Source of the DNA: Petrosia ficiformis
Lineage: Eukaryota > Porifera > Demospongiae > Haplosclerida > Petrosiidae
NCBI GenBank assembly: GCA_947044365.1
Contig: OX345643.1
Coordinates: 6,682,501-6,746,500 of the forward strand
Direction of reading: 5' to 3'
Length of the DNA stretch: 64,000 nucleotides
Part shown: in pieces, positions 14,701 to 24,509 of the stretch
Numbering within the stretch: position 1 is the stretch's first letter
Layout of the letters: the number at the start of each line of letters is the position of its first letter
The notes under the pieces: model-generated
The model's database searches: none
What the model was told of the DNA's origin: nothing
The model's input: only the letters and a program-made list of their open reading frames with translations
Translations under genes and position numbers: made by a program

Positions 14701-14963
14701 TATCTTTCAAATGATCGCCCAGCTATATTATCATGATAAACACTAAACTGAGCTGAATATCTTTCTTTACTCCATTCCAGTAATACCTGAATCAAAGGAG
14801 ATGATAATACGATTATCATGATCATTATAGATCTTACCTCCCCGAATTGAAAAGCTGATATTGCAAGCACTAAAAAACCTATTAAACACAGGGGCAACCC
14901 TTTTCTTGATGATAACCATGAATATAGCTTTCTCTGGACCAGTTTAGCTGCAGGACCATCCAT
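5864..14963 (-). CDS. GNPTAB: GlcNAc-1-phosphotransferase alpha/beta precursor
   Basis: Golgi enzyme that tags lysosomal hydrolases with GlcNAc-1-phosphate, the first step to mannose-6-phosphate. Exons 5'->3': 14963-14838, 14786-14701, 14641-14528, 14325-14281, 14232-14018, 13648-13575, 13508-13365, 12781-12626, 11822-11760, 11702-11571, 11513-11428, 11375-11291, 11164-10960, 10817-10653, 10493-10288, 9048-8935, 8855-8788, 8572-7907, 7567-7415, 7171-6997, 6942-6857, 6803-6743, 6426-6221, 6026-5864: 1197 aa (human about 1256). Seen: N-terminal membrane anchor (aa 20-45), Stealth motif [16 protein letters not shown] (about aa 73), second Stealth block ([12 protein letters not shown] to [12 protein letters not shown], aa 342-413), two Notch/LNR modules (443-565), EF-hand loop DTDLSGILSVRE, C-terminal membrane segment. 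A site-1-protease-like motif RHLM precedes Asp874 (8035-8037), at the position where the human precursor is cut. The ATG at 14963 is the first ATG of the frame; the last exon may have an alternative 3' end, because GGAAGGTAAAT within it looks like a donor. Confidence 0.95.
6428..6735. repeat. (GATA)n microsatellite
   Basis: Fills the GNPTAB intron between the exons ending at 6743 and starting at 6426. Read as open frames it gives only Ser-Ile-Tyr-Leu repeats. Confidence 0.9.
7235..7370. repeat. (CATA)n microsatellite
   Basis: Intronic tetranucleotide array in GNPTAB, followed by a short (CA)n. Confidence 0.85.
8605..8780. repeat. (GATA)n microsatellite
   Basis: Intronic array with CAGA interruptions, between GNPTAB exons 8855-8788 and 8572-7907. 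Confidence 0.85.
9050..10100. repeat. 56-bp minisatellite, about 17 copies
   Basis: The largest GNPTAB intron is almost entirely a tandem array. Its unit contains GATAAATAGATCAATGAATA, then TAGATCAGTGGATAGATAGA and GGGGTT. Units differ by small GATA expansions and single-base changes, so the array looks grown from a GATA tract. Shorter (GATA)n and (GATG)n tracts continue to 10260. Confidence 0.85.
10500..10650. repeat. GA-rich / (GGGA)n tract
   Basis: Low-complexity intronic purine tract between two GNPTAB exons. On the minus strand it supplies the pyrimidine-rich lead-in to the acceptor at 10494. Confidence 0.8.
10820..10950. repeat. (GATG)n microsatellite
   Basis: Intronic tract between the two LNR-coding exons of GNPTAB. 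Confidence 0.8.
11850..12620. repeat. Diverged minisatellite (GTTACTAAAAATAGATTCAA)
   Basis: Roughly 30 imperfect units of 20-25 bp in the GNPTAB intron between exons 12781-12626 and 11822-11760. The same unit reappears at 22990-23720 and 33380-33800, where it accompanies decayed GNPTAB exon pieces. That makes it a marker of copied GNPTAB sequence. Confidence 0.85.
12784..13360. repeat. (CATA)n arrays flanking a unique segment
   Basis: Tracts at 12784-12950 and 13160-13360 in one GNPTAB intron, separated by about 200 bp of unique sequence in which GTTAGAACC and a following GAGCATTTTAG/AAGCATTTTAG occur twice (about 12954 and 13143). Confidence 0.8.
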
Positions 14964-15540
14964 ACTACAAACCACACCCACAATGTGATAATAATTACTT
15001 AAATTTACTTTAATTAGTGGTTTTTTTTTGCCAGTGAGTAGATTTAAATTCTTACCAAGACACTCTGCTCAGTTCACAAACCTGTTAACTTTTATCACAA
15101 GTAGCATTAGTTGCTAGAGAATAGTATGGACTGACACTAAGTGAAACATTGATGACTATAGTATCTTCCTAGTGACATTAATTATTGTTGTGAGGTACTG
15201 ATAATTCAGTTACCAAATCAGGAAATAGATTTTCCATAAAGTATACATATCAGCTATAGGAACCATCGAAGATACAGGGCACACCCCCTCCTTATCTACA
15301 GATGTCGTTAATGATGTATGTAGAATGATGTATGTACTGCAATGCATTCTTCATCCCTCTACATGTCCTCCGGCCTTACCCCATTAAGAAACATGCACCT
15401 ATGCATATATTATACTTGAAATTTAGTTAATCAAAACAATATTTTCTTCAGTAATGCAAAAAAAACATAATAGAAAAATTCTATGAAAAAACTACCACAA
15501 CTACTGCAAAATTTTTAAAATTATTCGGAGGTCAGTGCTT
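14964..15540. promoter_or_regulatory. GNPTAB upstream region / gap to receptor copy 1
   Basis: The 577 bp between the GNPTAB start codon and the stop of receptor copy 1, both transcribed leftward. It must hold the GNPTAB promoter and the receptor 3' UTR. I see no clear TATA box, CpG-rich patch or repeat. The first 50 bp (ACAAACCACACCCACAATGT) are similar to 33970-33990 upstream of NBEAL. Confidence 0.4.
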
Positions 15541-18500
15541 TTAAAATTTAATCCCTTTCACTTGTCCAAGTGCTATACGATTTCCTCCTACTTCACCAAC
15601 CCCTGTCTTTTTTTGAACAGCAATTCGATTCACAGGATCAATGACAGTGTCTGTCTGAACAGCTATTTTAGTTCCTCCTGGACCCTCATGATACTCAGTC
15701 TTTTTCAGAGCAATAAGTTGCCTATTAAAGCAGAATAGCATGAATGCAAGTAGAGATCATTTCATGGCATACAGTAAATAATATTAATTAATATACTCAC
15801 GTTTGATTTGGAGCTAAAGGCCTAGGTTGTACATTTCGTGATTGTAAGGGTGCTGCAGGTTGTGATTGTGGTATTACTACTGTAGAAGTTGGCGATGACC
15901 ATTTATTTTTAGATGAGAATTTACGACTAATATAACAACAACAACAACAACAACAACAGAGACATACAGCACCAGCAAATAAAATGGCTGCTACAATACC
16001 ACCAATAGCTCCATAACTCAATTCAGCAATACCACTAGGATTATCATTCGTATTACTAGGTAGAAGAGTGGAGGAGGTGGAGGAGGTGGAGGAGGTGGAG
16101 GAGGTGGAGGAGGTGGAGGAGGAGGACCTGGATGCTGTTATATGTAAATCACTGCAGTTTATTCCTACTTGAAGTTGATATTTAAATACATTGATAAATG
16201 GTTTCATAGTTATCCACTGATTGATGGCAGATAATAAAGGAGCATCGTCAGTGAGAGAATAGCCATAAATAAATCCACGAAATTGGACTAGGCTGCTGTT
16301 GAAGGTCTGACAAGTGAAGGTGGAGTATTCGGTAGATAGGAGGTTACCAGATGTAAAAGTATCGGTACATTCTGTGCATATAGACCTCACTCCAGCCACC
16401 ATAGCTTGTGCAATTTTGAACATCTTTGCATCTTGATACTGGTCATTCTGCAGTGTAAATGTTATAATAGTAGACTCCATTGCCATGGCAACTAGATGTA
16501 GTATACATTTTGTCAACTACTTATTATATAACTTGAATACAGTTTATGGTGCATCAAGACTGCTTTTATGTATTTACACACAGCAGTGTGGGCAGGGAGT
16601 CTAAATGTGTTAAACCCATGTAAGTGTGGTATATTCACTCCTTGGCTTTGCCTCTGAGTGAATAGACCACACTCACATGGGGTTTAACATATCTATGTTA
16701 AATCTATGTAAAGTGTGGTCTTTCCATTCCAAGGCAAACCTAGACATGGGGTTTAACACATTTATAATAGATAAAGTCCCCAAAAAAGTACACGCAAGAG
16801 TTTCAACAGTTCTCTCTGCTTTGCAAAGCATTAACACTGAAACTGAAGAACTATTCTGAATGTAGGCTGTACAATAATTATATTAGTCATTTATTTGAAC
16901 TTTTGTCATGTATTTCTTCTATTATATAATGTATATTAATTTTTATTCTAATATTTTAATTTTACAACTAAAACTGAGTTCGAAATCCACCTTATAGTGT
17001 AAGCTCTCCACTTAAACCTATGCTAGAAGTCCACCTCAGAGAAGTGCTAACTATTCACACAACAATGTGTTAATTATGCAAATTAATGTGTGTAGACACA
17101 TTCCACCACCTTTTTTGCAGTGTAGACTCCTTGCCCACACTCTAAATACTCTTAATGACTTTCTAACCATAATTATAAGTCCAAGTGTATATGATGGAAG
17201 TCTTCCCATTAACAAAATACAATTATATTTTTGGAGCATACGAAGAATAGACTACATCTAAAGTGAGTTCACATTGAGTTGTAATATCATTTAGTTAGGT
17301 GCCAACTCAATGTGAATGTACTTTAGTTGCCATGGCAGTAGAGTCTAAACCTATCATTAGTAATACTTACAGCCCATGAATTGCAATATCCAATACCAGA
17401 TAAACAAAATGTCACTGAGTAGGTTGAAGCAGCTAAAATGAAAGGGAAGCAAATGCTAAACACACTCCACATTAGAACAATTTATAATAATTAGTACAAT
17501 ACCTGCACATTGTGAATTGTCATCATTTGTTGGTAAGAATCCATCAGCACAAGAACAGGAATATCCATCAGAATTAGCACTAAGTAAACAAAGTTGTTGG
17601 CAACCACCATTGTTGATTTCACAAAAATTAGGAGCTGTAGTAACACAATATCATAACATAGTAACCACCCATGGCTTCCAACATCCTTTATACTTACCTT
17701 GTGGTTGGCGAAAAGGATGTACTGCTTGCACAGAATATGGTTCATATGTTAAATCGGATTGCAGTACTTGATAATTTGCTGGGTCATTGATATCAGTTGA
17801 GTACACACTATCCTCTACCCTTTCTGCCCAATATAGTGTGTTGCTAAGAAGTGTCATCTCGCCAGCATTATTCAGTATACTTTGAGTAGTCAACAATATT
17901 TGTCGGTTACTACCAGAAACTGAAGAGCTTTCTAGTCTTTCTATTGTACTATCTATCCAATATAGTATTTGTGTTTCATAATCAATAGTGAGGGCAACAG
18001 GAGTATTAATATCCATGCTGTGAATTATTTGCCTTGAAGTTCCGTCCAAAGAAGCTCTTTCAATCCTATCTAATCCATAATCAACCCAATAAATGTATCT
18101 ATGTGAAGAAATATATGCAATCATTTGTAATGTATAATAATATATACCTCGTAATCGGATCAATTACTAAATCTCTAGGATATAGTATGTCAGTATCAAG
18201 TAGCACCTTTCGTTTACTGCCTGATAACTCAGACACTTCAATTCTTGAAGTATTCTCATCACACCAGTATAGTTTATCATTAATCCAGTCAACAGCTACA
18301 GAGCCTTTAATTTTATACAAAATATCTATAAACTATGACTAAAAAGATGAGTACTTACTTGGTGTAATTAAATTGTTTTGAGCAATTGTTGCAATATTCC
18401 CACCATTTAGAGAAGATCTTTTTATTTCACTCATATCAACAGGGAATTTATAGTCAGCCCAGAATAGAAAATTCTCCCTAAATATTATAATCATATGAAT

Positions 18501-20207
18501 AATGTATTTATGTTAAAAGATGTCAATGTAGGTGTAAAGTACATTTACAATATTTACAGATAGATAGTGGAACAATTATTAAACATGAAATTAATAAACA
18601 TGTTATCAAAGGTCATTCACGTTCATTATGACCTCAGAAAAATGTTCATAACTTTAGTTTGGAATGTCTTCACTTGCACCATTTTCATAAAATAGTCCTT
18701 CCCGTTCTTTTTTGTGTATGTCAAATTTCAATCCATTGCTTCATTATTGAGTTACGATATAATCATGTATTAACCTTATGACATTAAACTATACACTATA
18801 ATACATATAAATTATTAAGTTACAGTATAACCATGTATAAACCTTATGACATTAAACTATACACTATAGTACATATAAAGTCATCACATCCTAATTTTGA
18901 GGACATTGTGAATGTGAACGGAGTCAACAGACTATAGTTATTATATTAATTTACTACCTCAGATTGAAACTCAAATGAGGGATTGAGGGTTTGAGGGTTA
19001 AATTAACCAGTTTTTTACAGTGTAGGATTACAATTTAAAATGAACCAATTATTTACAAATAATTGTGTGTTTAATCAAGGGTGGATCTAGTAATGGGCCA
19101 GGCCTGATGTCAGAACTGTTGTTACAGTTGAAGTTGCCTAAGTGAGAGATATCAAAACAGCTTAGTTTATTTGGGCACCAGAAAGTCTATACAAATCAAC
19201 TGATGTGAAGATTAAAACTTCCCCATATGCTAGGCCCACCCAGGAGTTTTTGGCTAGATCTGCTCCGGTGTCTAATCATTACAATTACAGATTACAATCC
19301 TGGTGTATAATACCTGTAATGGAAGTCAGTATCTACGACATTGCTTGGTTCAGATGTTAATGTCTGTAAACTAGATCCATCTAAATTCATGGTCTTTATA
19401 GTCACAACATTTGCCAGCAACAAATATCCATTAGTATCTGAAAAGAGCAGAGAAGAGCCATGCAGTATAAAATTTTGCATAATTATATTGATAATGCCAT
19501 GCATACTTTCTTGCACTATTTCGGATGTGATTTCACTCCAAAATATACTGTACATTTGTACAACTGTAAACCTAGTGTTATGCAAAAGAAATATTATACT
19601 AATCATATTAAAATACTGTCACTCTGTCTGTAACTACCGAAATATAAGAGGACCATTGTTAGCAGCAGGGGCCATCCAAGTGAAAGTCAATGAATAGTAG
19701 TCATTTCTATCGGTGTTGTCATGGGTCACAGTTGCCTACAAAAAAAAACAGGACACTATCTTTTATCATTGATGTATGACTCACCATTGGATATGAAAAT
19801 GAACAGGTAACATATTGTGTGTCATTGGGTAGGTTTGAAAAGCTACCTCGAATGCTGTTTGTATTGTAAACAGAATGTGCTTGAATAAGAAATCCTTTGA
19901 ATGGAACAGTACCAGAACTGGATTTGAGAGTTACTGTCGAGTAAAAAGATCATGCATATAATTATAAGCCTAAGAGTAATATGATTGACTCACTGTTATA
20001 TTGTTGGCCTGGTATGTAAACAAAAGAGGAGGCCACTGCAAACTGTGACAAATCCACTTCATATGGACTAGGAGAGGACTGAGGCAATGTCACACCATGG
20101 TTTGGTTCGAAACTTGAACAGGCACTCGTTGGTGCTCCATCAGGGTAAGCAACAACAACATGAAGAGTGATGATGATTGCAGTAACGAAAGAGAAGGCTC
20201 TGGCCAT
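15541..20207 (-). CDS. Reeler / YWTD-propeller / EGF transmembrane receptor, copy 1
   Basis: Exons 5'->3': 20207-19994, 19933-19785, 19735-19638, 19571-19507, 19437-19314, 18477-18359, 18304-18148, 18098-17698, 17634-17503, 17432-17371, 16447-15801, 15721-15541: 782 aa. Seen in order: signal peptide (aa 1-20); Reeler domain (about 21-180: YPDGAPTSAC, PFKGFLIQA, FTWMAPAA, VVQMYSIFW); six LDLR class B blades (about 180-440: LFWADY, LYWCDE, IYWVDY, LYWIDS, LYWAER); EGF module (443-486, six cysteines); a conserved cysteine-containing region of about 140 aa not recognised; a Ser/Thr stalk; one membrane helix followed by a run of eight cysteines; and a cytoplasmic tail. By analogy with LDL-receptor propellers it is probably a ligand-binding receptor; the ligand is unknown. 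Tandem paralog at 24759-30908. The start is the first ATG before a clean signal peptide. Confidence 0.88.
16070..16130 (-). repeat. In-frame Ser/Ser/Thr codon array in the receptor stalk
   Basis: A GGAGGTGGA array encodes about five Ser-Ser-Thr units next to the membrane in copy 1. The paralog lacks the array entirely and passes from INCND straight to DANSAG. Such stalks are usually O-glycosylated, so length here probably sets the distance of the ectodomain from the membrane (inference). Confidence 0.85.
16586..17140. mobile_element. Degenerate inverted-repeat element in receptor intron, copy 1
   Basis: Left end GTGTGGGCAGGGAGTCTAAA and right end TGTAGACTCCTTGCCCACAC are inverted repeats. 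The inside contains shorter palindromes around AACCCATGTAAGTGTGGT. The equivalent intron of copy 2 has a related element at 25745-26176, so it probably predates the duplication. No coding capacity. Confidence 0.6.
17259..17325. mobile_element. 63-bp hairpin insertion flanked by TA
   Basis: Arms TTCACATTGAGTT (17268-17280) and AACTCAATGTGAA (17304-17316). Copy 2 reads ACATCTAGTTGCCATGG uninterrupted at the matching place (about 27120-27136), whereas copy 1 has ACATCTA, the hairpin, then TAGTTGCCATGG. A TA target duplication follows directly. Very short MITE. Confidence 0.75.
18690..18930 (-). repeat. Dispersed repeat, copy B
   Basis: Reverse-complement relative of 5690-5870, in the receptor copy 1 intron between exons 19437-19314 and 18477-18359. 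It carries an internal direct duplication of about 65 bp (around TATGACATTAAACTATACAC, at about 18777 and 18845) that copy A lacks. Confidence 0.8.
18960..19060. mobile_element. Relic of CACTGTAAAAA-ended element
   Basis: GGTTAAATTAACCAGTTTTTTACAGTG resembles the terminal repeats of the elements at 28336-29921 and 31905-32503 (GGTTAAAATAACC..TTTTTACAGTG). Only one end is recognisable. The rest of this intron, to 19313, shows nothing else. Confidence 0.45.
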
Positions 20208-20383
20208 TCTTGAACGAGCTACAGAATGCAAGGCTTGCAGATCTAGCGGAAACGTCAATTTAATTTCCTCACTCCTAGATCTTCGTAATGGTGCAAATTC
20301 CCTCTGGCCATTCTTGAACGAGCTACAGAATGCAAGGCTTGCAGATCTAGCGGAAACGTCAATTTAATTTCCTCACTCCTAGA
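20198..20383. repeat. Direct repeat (83 bp) at the receptor copy 1 start
   Basis: CTCTGGCCATTCTTGAACGA and the following ~63 bp (20198-20280) recur at 20300-20383, separated by about 19 bp. The first copy contains the start codon of exon 1 and its upstream region; the second leads straight into the inverted exon 1 copy. Confidence 0.85.
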
Positions 20384-20385
20384 TA

Positions 20386-20700
20386 GAATGGCCAGAGCCT
20401 TCTCTTTCGTTACTGCAATCATCATCACTCTTCATGTTGTTGTTGCTTACCCTGATGGAGCACCAACGAGTGCCTGTTCAAGTTTCGAACCAAACCATGG
20501 TGTGACATTGCCTCAGTCCTCTCCTAGTCCATATGAAGTGGATTTGTCACAGTTTGCAGTGGCCTCCTCTTTTGTTTACATACCAGGCCAACAATATAAC
20601 AATGAGTCAATCATATTACTCTTAGGCTTATAATTATATGCATGATCTTTTTACTCGACAGTAACTCTCAAATCCAGTTCTGGTACTGTTCCATTCAAAG
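20386..20700 (+). pseudogene. Inverted partial duplicate of receptor exons 1-2
   Basis: On the plus strand this repeats exon 1, intron 1 and the first ~47 nt of exon 2 of copy 1 (20207 down to about 19887) almost perfectly, so the two face away from each other. It stops abruptly at TTCAAAG (20700). The exon 1 splice donor AGTGAGT of the parent is AATGAGT here (G to A at 20602), which would abolish splicing. The remaining 81-codon frame (signal peptide plus a Reeler fragment) has no further exons. Probably non-functional, though a short secreted Reeler fragment cannot be excluded. Confidence 0.85.
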
Positions 20701-21310
20701 GCAGTGATGCACTATATAATAGTCATGTATGTACTGAACATAATAAGCTATACATAGTCAAAAATCATGAGTAGGTTTTCAGTTTGTAAATACACAACAA
20801 ATCACTGTAATAATACTACGATTTCACCTAACCACAGTCTCAAATACGCACATGTGACATGATCATGACTGCAAGCATATCTTCCAGTAACAGCATCTAT
20901 TATCTTATTTTGTGAAGAGTTTAAATGACATACATCCTTTTTTGGATCCTTGTCGTTGGTTTAGTAGATATTTATAAGTTTGGTTGACTAGTTTAGTGTT
21001 ACATCAAAGATTTTATTAAAACAAAGGAATGTAACTGGACATGAGCCTTGTAACAGAATTAGGTAATAAAAGATAACAATAATGTAATCCATCCTCCATA
21101 CATCCATCATACATCCATACATCCATTATCCATCCATCCTTCCTTTATCCATCCATCCATCCATCCATCCATTCATTGATGTCTTCATTTATTTATCCAT
21201 TTTAGATAAAATTGACAAATCTCATGCTACGTGGCTTTTCAAACTGTATGACACAGTTGTAGTATTGAACTTAGTGACTACCATTGAGACAGTTAGAAAC
21301 ATACGTACAT
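20701..21310. other. Upstream flank of receptor copy 1 (duplicated block)
   Basis: No gene. Matches 31196-31820 upstream of copy 2 (for example around TTGTCGTTGGTTTAGTAGAT and TGTAACTGGACATGAGCCTT), so it belongs to the tandem duplication. It contains a (CATC)n tract at about 21090-21175 that is shorter in copy 2. Confidence 0.8.
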
Positions 21311-22187
21311 ATCAGAGAGTATGGTAGTACTCTCTATGTAGGGATGGCACGGAAAACAAATGGCCGCCTATACATTTCAATTGCAAGTGATGAGCTGAAA
21401 TCTCTGCTAAAATTATAGAACAAGTCTTAATACACACATATTTTTTGATATCTAGTGTTCTTATGACTAACAACATCTTCTAGACAGCTGGAGATCATCT
21501 TTGATTAAGGTAGAGAACCGGCAGGTAGCAAAACTGGCAAAATGTTCATCATATTATTATTATTATTTTCCAGACAAATCATTTTTTTGTTTGTTGAACT
21601 ATCACAATGATTCTATCACCATTCCAATCGCATTCGTTGTAAAATTCTGATGTACAAGTATCGAGATGATATCTTCAGATGCTATGAAAGAAGACAGTCT
21701 CAACGACAGCGAAGATTTGATCTCAAATTGGACGCCATTTTTATAAAAGGAATTTAATTACGCATGCGCGTTTGTGTACTGGGAACATGGAAGCTAAAAA
21801 GGTAGAAGTCGAGGTAGAAGTGCTTGGAATCATAAGCATAGTGATAACATTTGTGAGCAAATACATTTTTATAATAATGAATATAATAATTATTAATATT
21901 AAAGCCATTGTATAATAATATTGTATACTATGATAAGCATTGGAATACTGAACGGTTGACACAGTGACTGACACTACTTCTTGTAGGATGGCAGACAGTG
22001 CTGTATGGGAAATAGAGAATATACATCATCTGTAAATGAAAGAGAATGATAATACAAAAGACTGACTTTTATTGATGAGCAAATTTTAATGCATTAATGA
22101 TTGTATGATTTTATAATGGTATAATTATAGTGTTTCTGCAATCTACAAAAACATATTCACACTATTCAGAAAAAAACACAATGGAAA
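21311..22187. other. Unassigned sequence present only next to copy 1
   Basis: Copy 2 jumps from the equivalent of about 21308 to sequence matching 22488 (ATTCAATAGTCCAGAGGAC, at 31826). This stretch plus the fold-back element after it is therefore an insertion in the copy 1 block or a deletion from copy 2. I see no coding region or recognisable repeat in it. Confidence 0.6.
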
Positions 22188-22482
22188 CAAGAATAATAAA
22201 AAACATTTTCAATAAAAATGAAAGAAGATGTAGGGATGTCAAAACCCAAAAAGCATGCAAACAAGGTTGGGAAGCTAACATAGGACCCAAATTCACTTCC
22301 ATATAACCCTACATAAGTACAGCTCTTTGTATTTTGTTTTATAGCAGTGTAAGTACTTATGTAGGGTTATATGGAAGTGAATTTGGGTCCTATGTTAGCT
22401 TCCCAACCTTGTTTGCATGCTTTTTGGGTTTTGACATCCCTACATCTTTCATTTTTATTGAAAATGTTTTTTATTATTCTTG
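22188..22482. mobile_element. Fold-back (MITE-like) element, 295 bp
   Basis: Near-perfect inverted arms of about 130 bp (22188-22320 and 22353-22482) around a 32-bp loop. The ends are CAAGAATAATAAAAAACATT and its complement. The arms contain TGTAGGGATGTCAAAACCC. A second, one-armed copy lies at 32890-33065. No open frame; presumably moved by a transposase made elsewhere. Confidence 0.85.
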
Positions 22483-22989
22483 TAATTATATTCAATAGTC
22501 CAGAGGACAGAGATACTCTTGAAGAGTTAATACCAACACATTAATTATGTGATTATATAAAATCTTGTGTGAAATAAATCACGATTGATTTCCCATAATA
22601 AGAAACTATTTATTTATAGGAAGCAGTTGAATAGTACAGGATGTACAATACAATTCAGTAACTAGTACTTGAATATGATTCGAGCTCCACAACACAACCT
22701 CAGCAATTAATGTGTAGTATGCTTACGTACGTATGTATATATAGATGGATTTGATGGGCAAAATTAAGATTAACAAAAATAATAATAATAATAACTAACA
22801 TACTCATTAACTTTGTTGTGAATCTTATTAACTTTGCCATTAACTTTAGTTTCTAAGAAATTATAGTGCAGAAATCATATATAGTACACTGCTTCTTGTT
22901 TGGCACTAATTGGAAATAATGTTTTCATATTGGGCTGTAGGTTGTTTGATGTGATTTTTCAGCTTTGAGGTAAAAATAATGTAGATTTC

Positions 22990-23720
22990 ATCATACTGCT
23001 ACAAATATTAGTTACTAAAATTAGATTCATATGACAGCGTTACTAACATAAATTCAATACAACAGCGTTGCTAAAAATAGATTCTCACTAAAATTAGATT
23101 CAATATAACAGTTACTAAAAATAGAATCAATGCTTGTTTTAAAACTATACATACATACATATTATATACAAATGATCATTCAGCTATAATTATATTATCA
23201 TGATAAACACTAAACCTATCTTTCTTTAATCGTAATACCTGAATTAATATTAAAAATTTGATTTATTTTATGATGAACTTCATTATCTTGGAATCTGTTC
23301 TGATTATTTATAGGATGAGTTTTGGTAAAAATAGATGCAATATAGCAGTGTTACTAAAAATAGATTTAATATAACAATGTTACTAAAAATAATAATATTC
23401 ATTATAACACTGATGCTAAAATTAGATTCAACATAACAGTGTATTAACTTAAAAATAGATTTAATATAATGAATGGTTTATTGAAGATTTAAGATAATGT
23501 TTATTTTAAAAACTCATTTGTAGATTTAATATATATATATATATATAGTATTATGAACAATTGAGTGATTGCCTCTTAAAAGGCTTAGTAAAAACAGACT
23601 AACACTTATGTTACTTAAAATAGTCTCAATGTCTGTTACAATAATAAACTCAATTAAGTGGCATGTTGGCAGTGTTGCTAAATCAGAATCAAATATTATG
23701 TGACTAAATATTATTTAATG
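22990..23720 (-). pseudogene. Decayed GNPTAB fragments between the receptor copies
   Basis: Same orientation as GNPTAB. 23165-23240 resembles the exon at 14701-14786 (TATTATCATGATAAACACTAAA is shared, and the acceptor TACCTGAAT is kept). 23262-23315 resembles the exon at 11760-11822 (TATCTTGGAATCTGTTCTGA is shared). Both are surrounded by the ACTAAAAATAGATTCAA minisatellite of GNPTAB. Frames are broken and the intervening exons are missing. The order (first-exon side before internal exon) differs from the parent, as expected if the fragment spans a tandem-duplication junction. Confidence 0.75.
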
Positions 23721-23724
23721 GAGC

Positions 23725-23824
23725 ATATACCTCCTTAGGGTGTCCTTTGAGATCTATATAGTTGATGGGGAATATACTCCCATACCACTATATAGATCTT
23801 GAAGAAAGCCCTAAGGAGGTATAT
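23725..23824. mobile_element. Inverted-repeat hairpin, 100 bp
   Basis: Outer arms ATATACCTCCTTAGGG and CCCTAAGGAGGTATAT, with inner arms AGATCTATATAG and CTATATAGATCT, around a 25-bp loop. Length and structure suggest a small MITE. No counterpart seen elsewhere in the window. 23825-24359 holds nothing recognisable. Confidence 0.65.
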
Positions 23825-24359
23825 ACGTATAGTGTGACTATGTACATATCATTGGAATTTTAAAGTAGCCATTATCACGAGTCACAGGGGAACCTCAGTG
23901 CTAGTCATGTTGCCAGTTGTCAGTCGCTTTGCATGCCTGACTCCCTCCCTCCCTATGTTTTAGCAGCTGTTTCCCCCACCCTCATTTGACGAGCACCTTT
24001 TGTGCTGTAAAAATTTCAGGTTGATTCAACTCAGAAATACAGTTACTACAGTTTCAATTTACCCTTCCTCCCAGCTTCTCAGTTGTGTGCCGATGGGTAT
24101 ACACAACTATTTGAGAACCCTTAATCACATGTTGCTAAAGTACAACAACATTCATGCATAAATATTGTAATTCAATATTTTCAATATTTATAATTTCTAT
24201 TGATAATGATACCAATATTCATGATAAGGAACACTCCAAAGATGAAGGTTTCCATGACAACCTATTTACTATACCCATGAGTATCATAATATGTTTTAGC
24301 ACCCCCAGTGTGTATATTGATGTATAAGGCTGTCACCAAAGCAATCTAACCTGAATTTT

Positions 24360-24500
24360 TTTAGTGTGAGAGCAGAGAGTAAGGATCGGTCAAGCAGAAG
24401 GTATGGGAATTTAGTTTGTAGCAATCACTGATAATTTCATTATCATATATATGGTTCTTAATATTCCTCTCTCAAATACACTCCAAAACAGCTATCATGA
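24360..24500 (+). pseudogene. Decayed copy of NBEAL first exons
   Basis: Resembles 34070-34210, the first two NBEAL exons and their intron: AGCAGAAGGTATGGG versus GAAGAAGGTAAGTG, GTAGCAATCACTGATAATTTCAT versus GTTAGCAATCACTAATTCAAT, and CACTCCAAAACAGCTATCATG versus CACTCTAAAACAGCTATCATG. The start codon is not preserved. It lies just beyond the decayed GNPTAB fragment, the same order as at 33830-34210. Confidence 0.7.
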
Positions 24501-24509
24501 ATGGAAGGT

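Noticed and set aside
20388..20633. 81-codon plus-strand frame starting MARAF as an independent gene
   Set aside because: It is the inverted duplicate of receptor exon 1 and reads into the intron because its donor is mutated.
21741..21974. 77-codon minus-strand frame and neighbouring small frames in 21311-22187
   Set aside because: Low-complexity composition (Ser-Thr repeats, Ile runs), no start context, no splice partners and no counterpart in copy 2.
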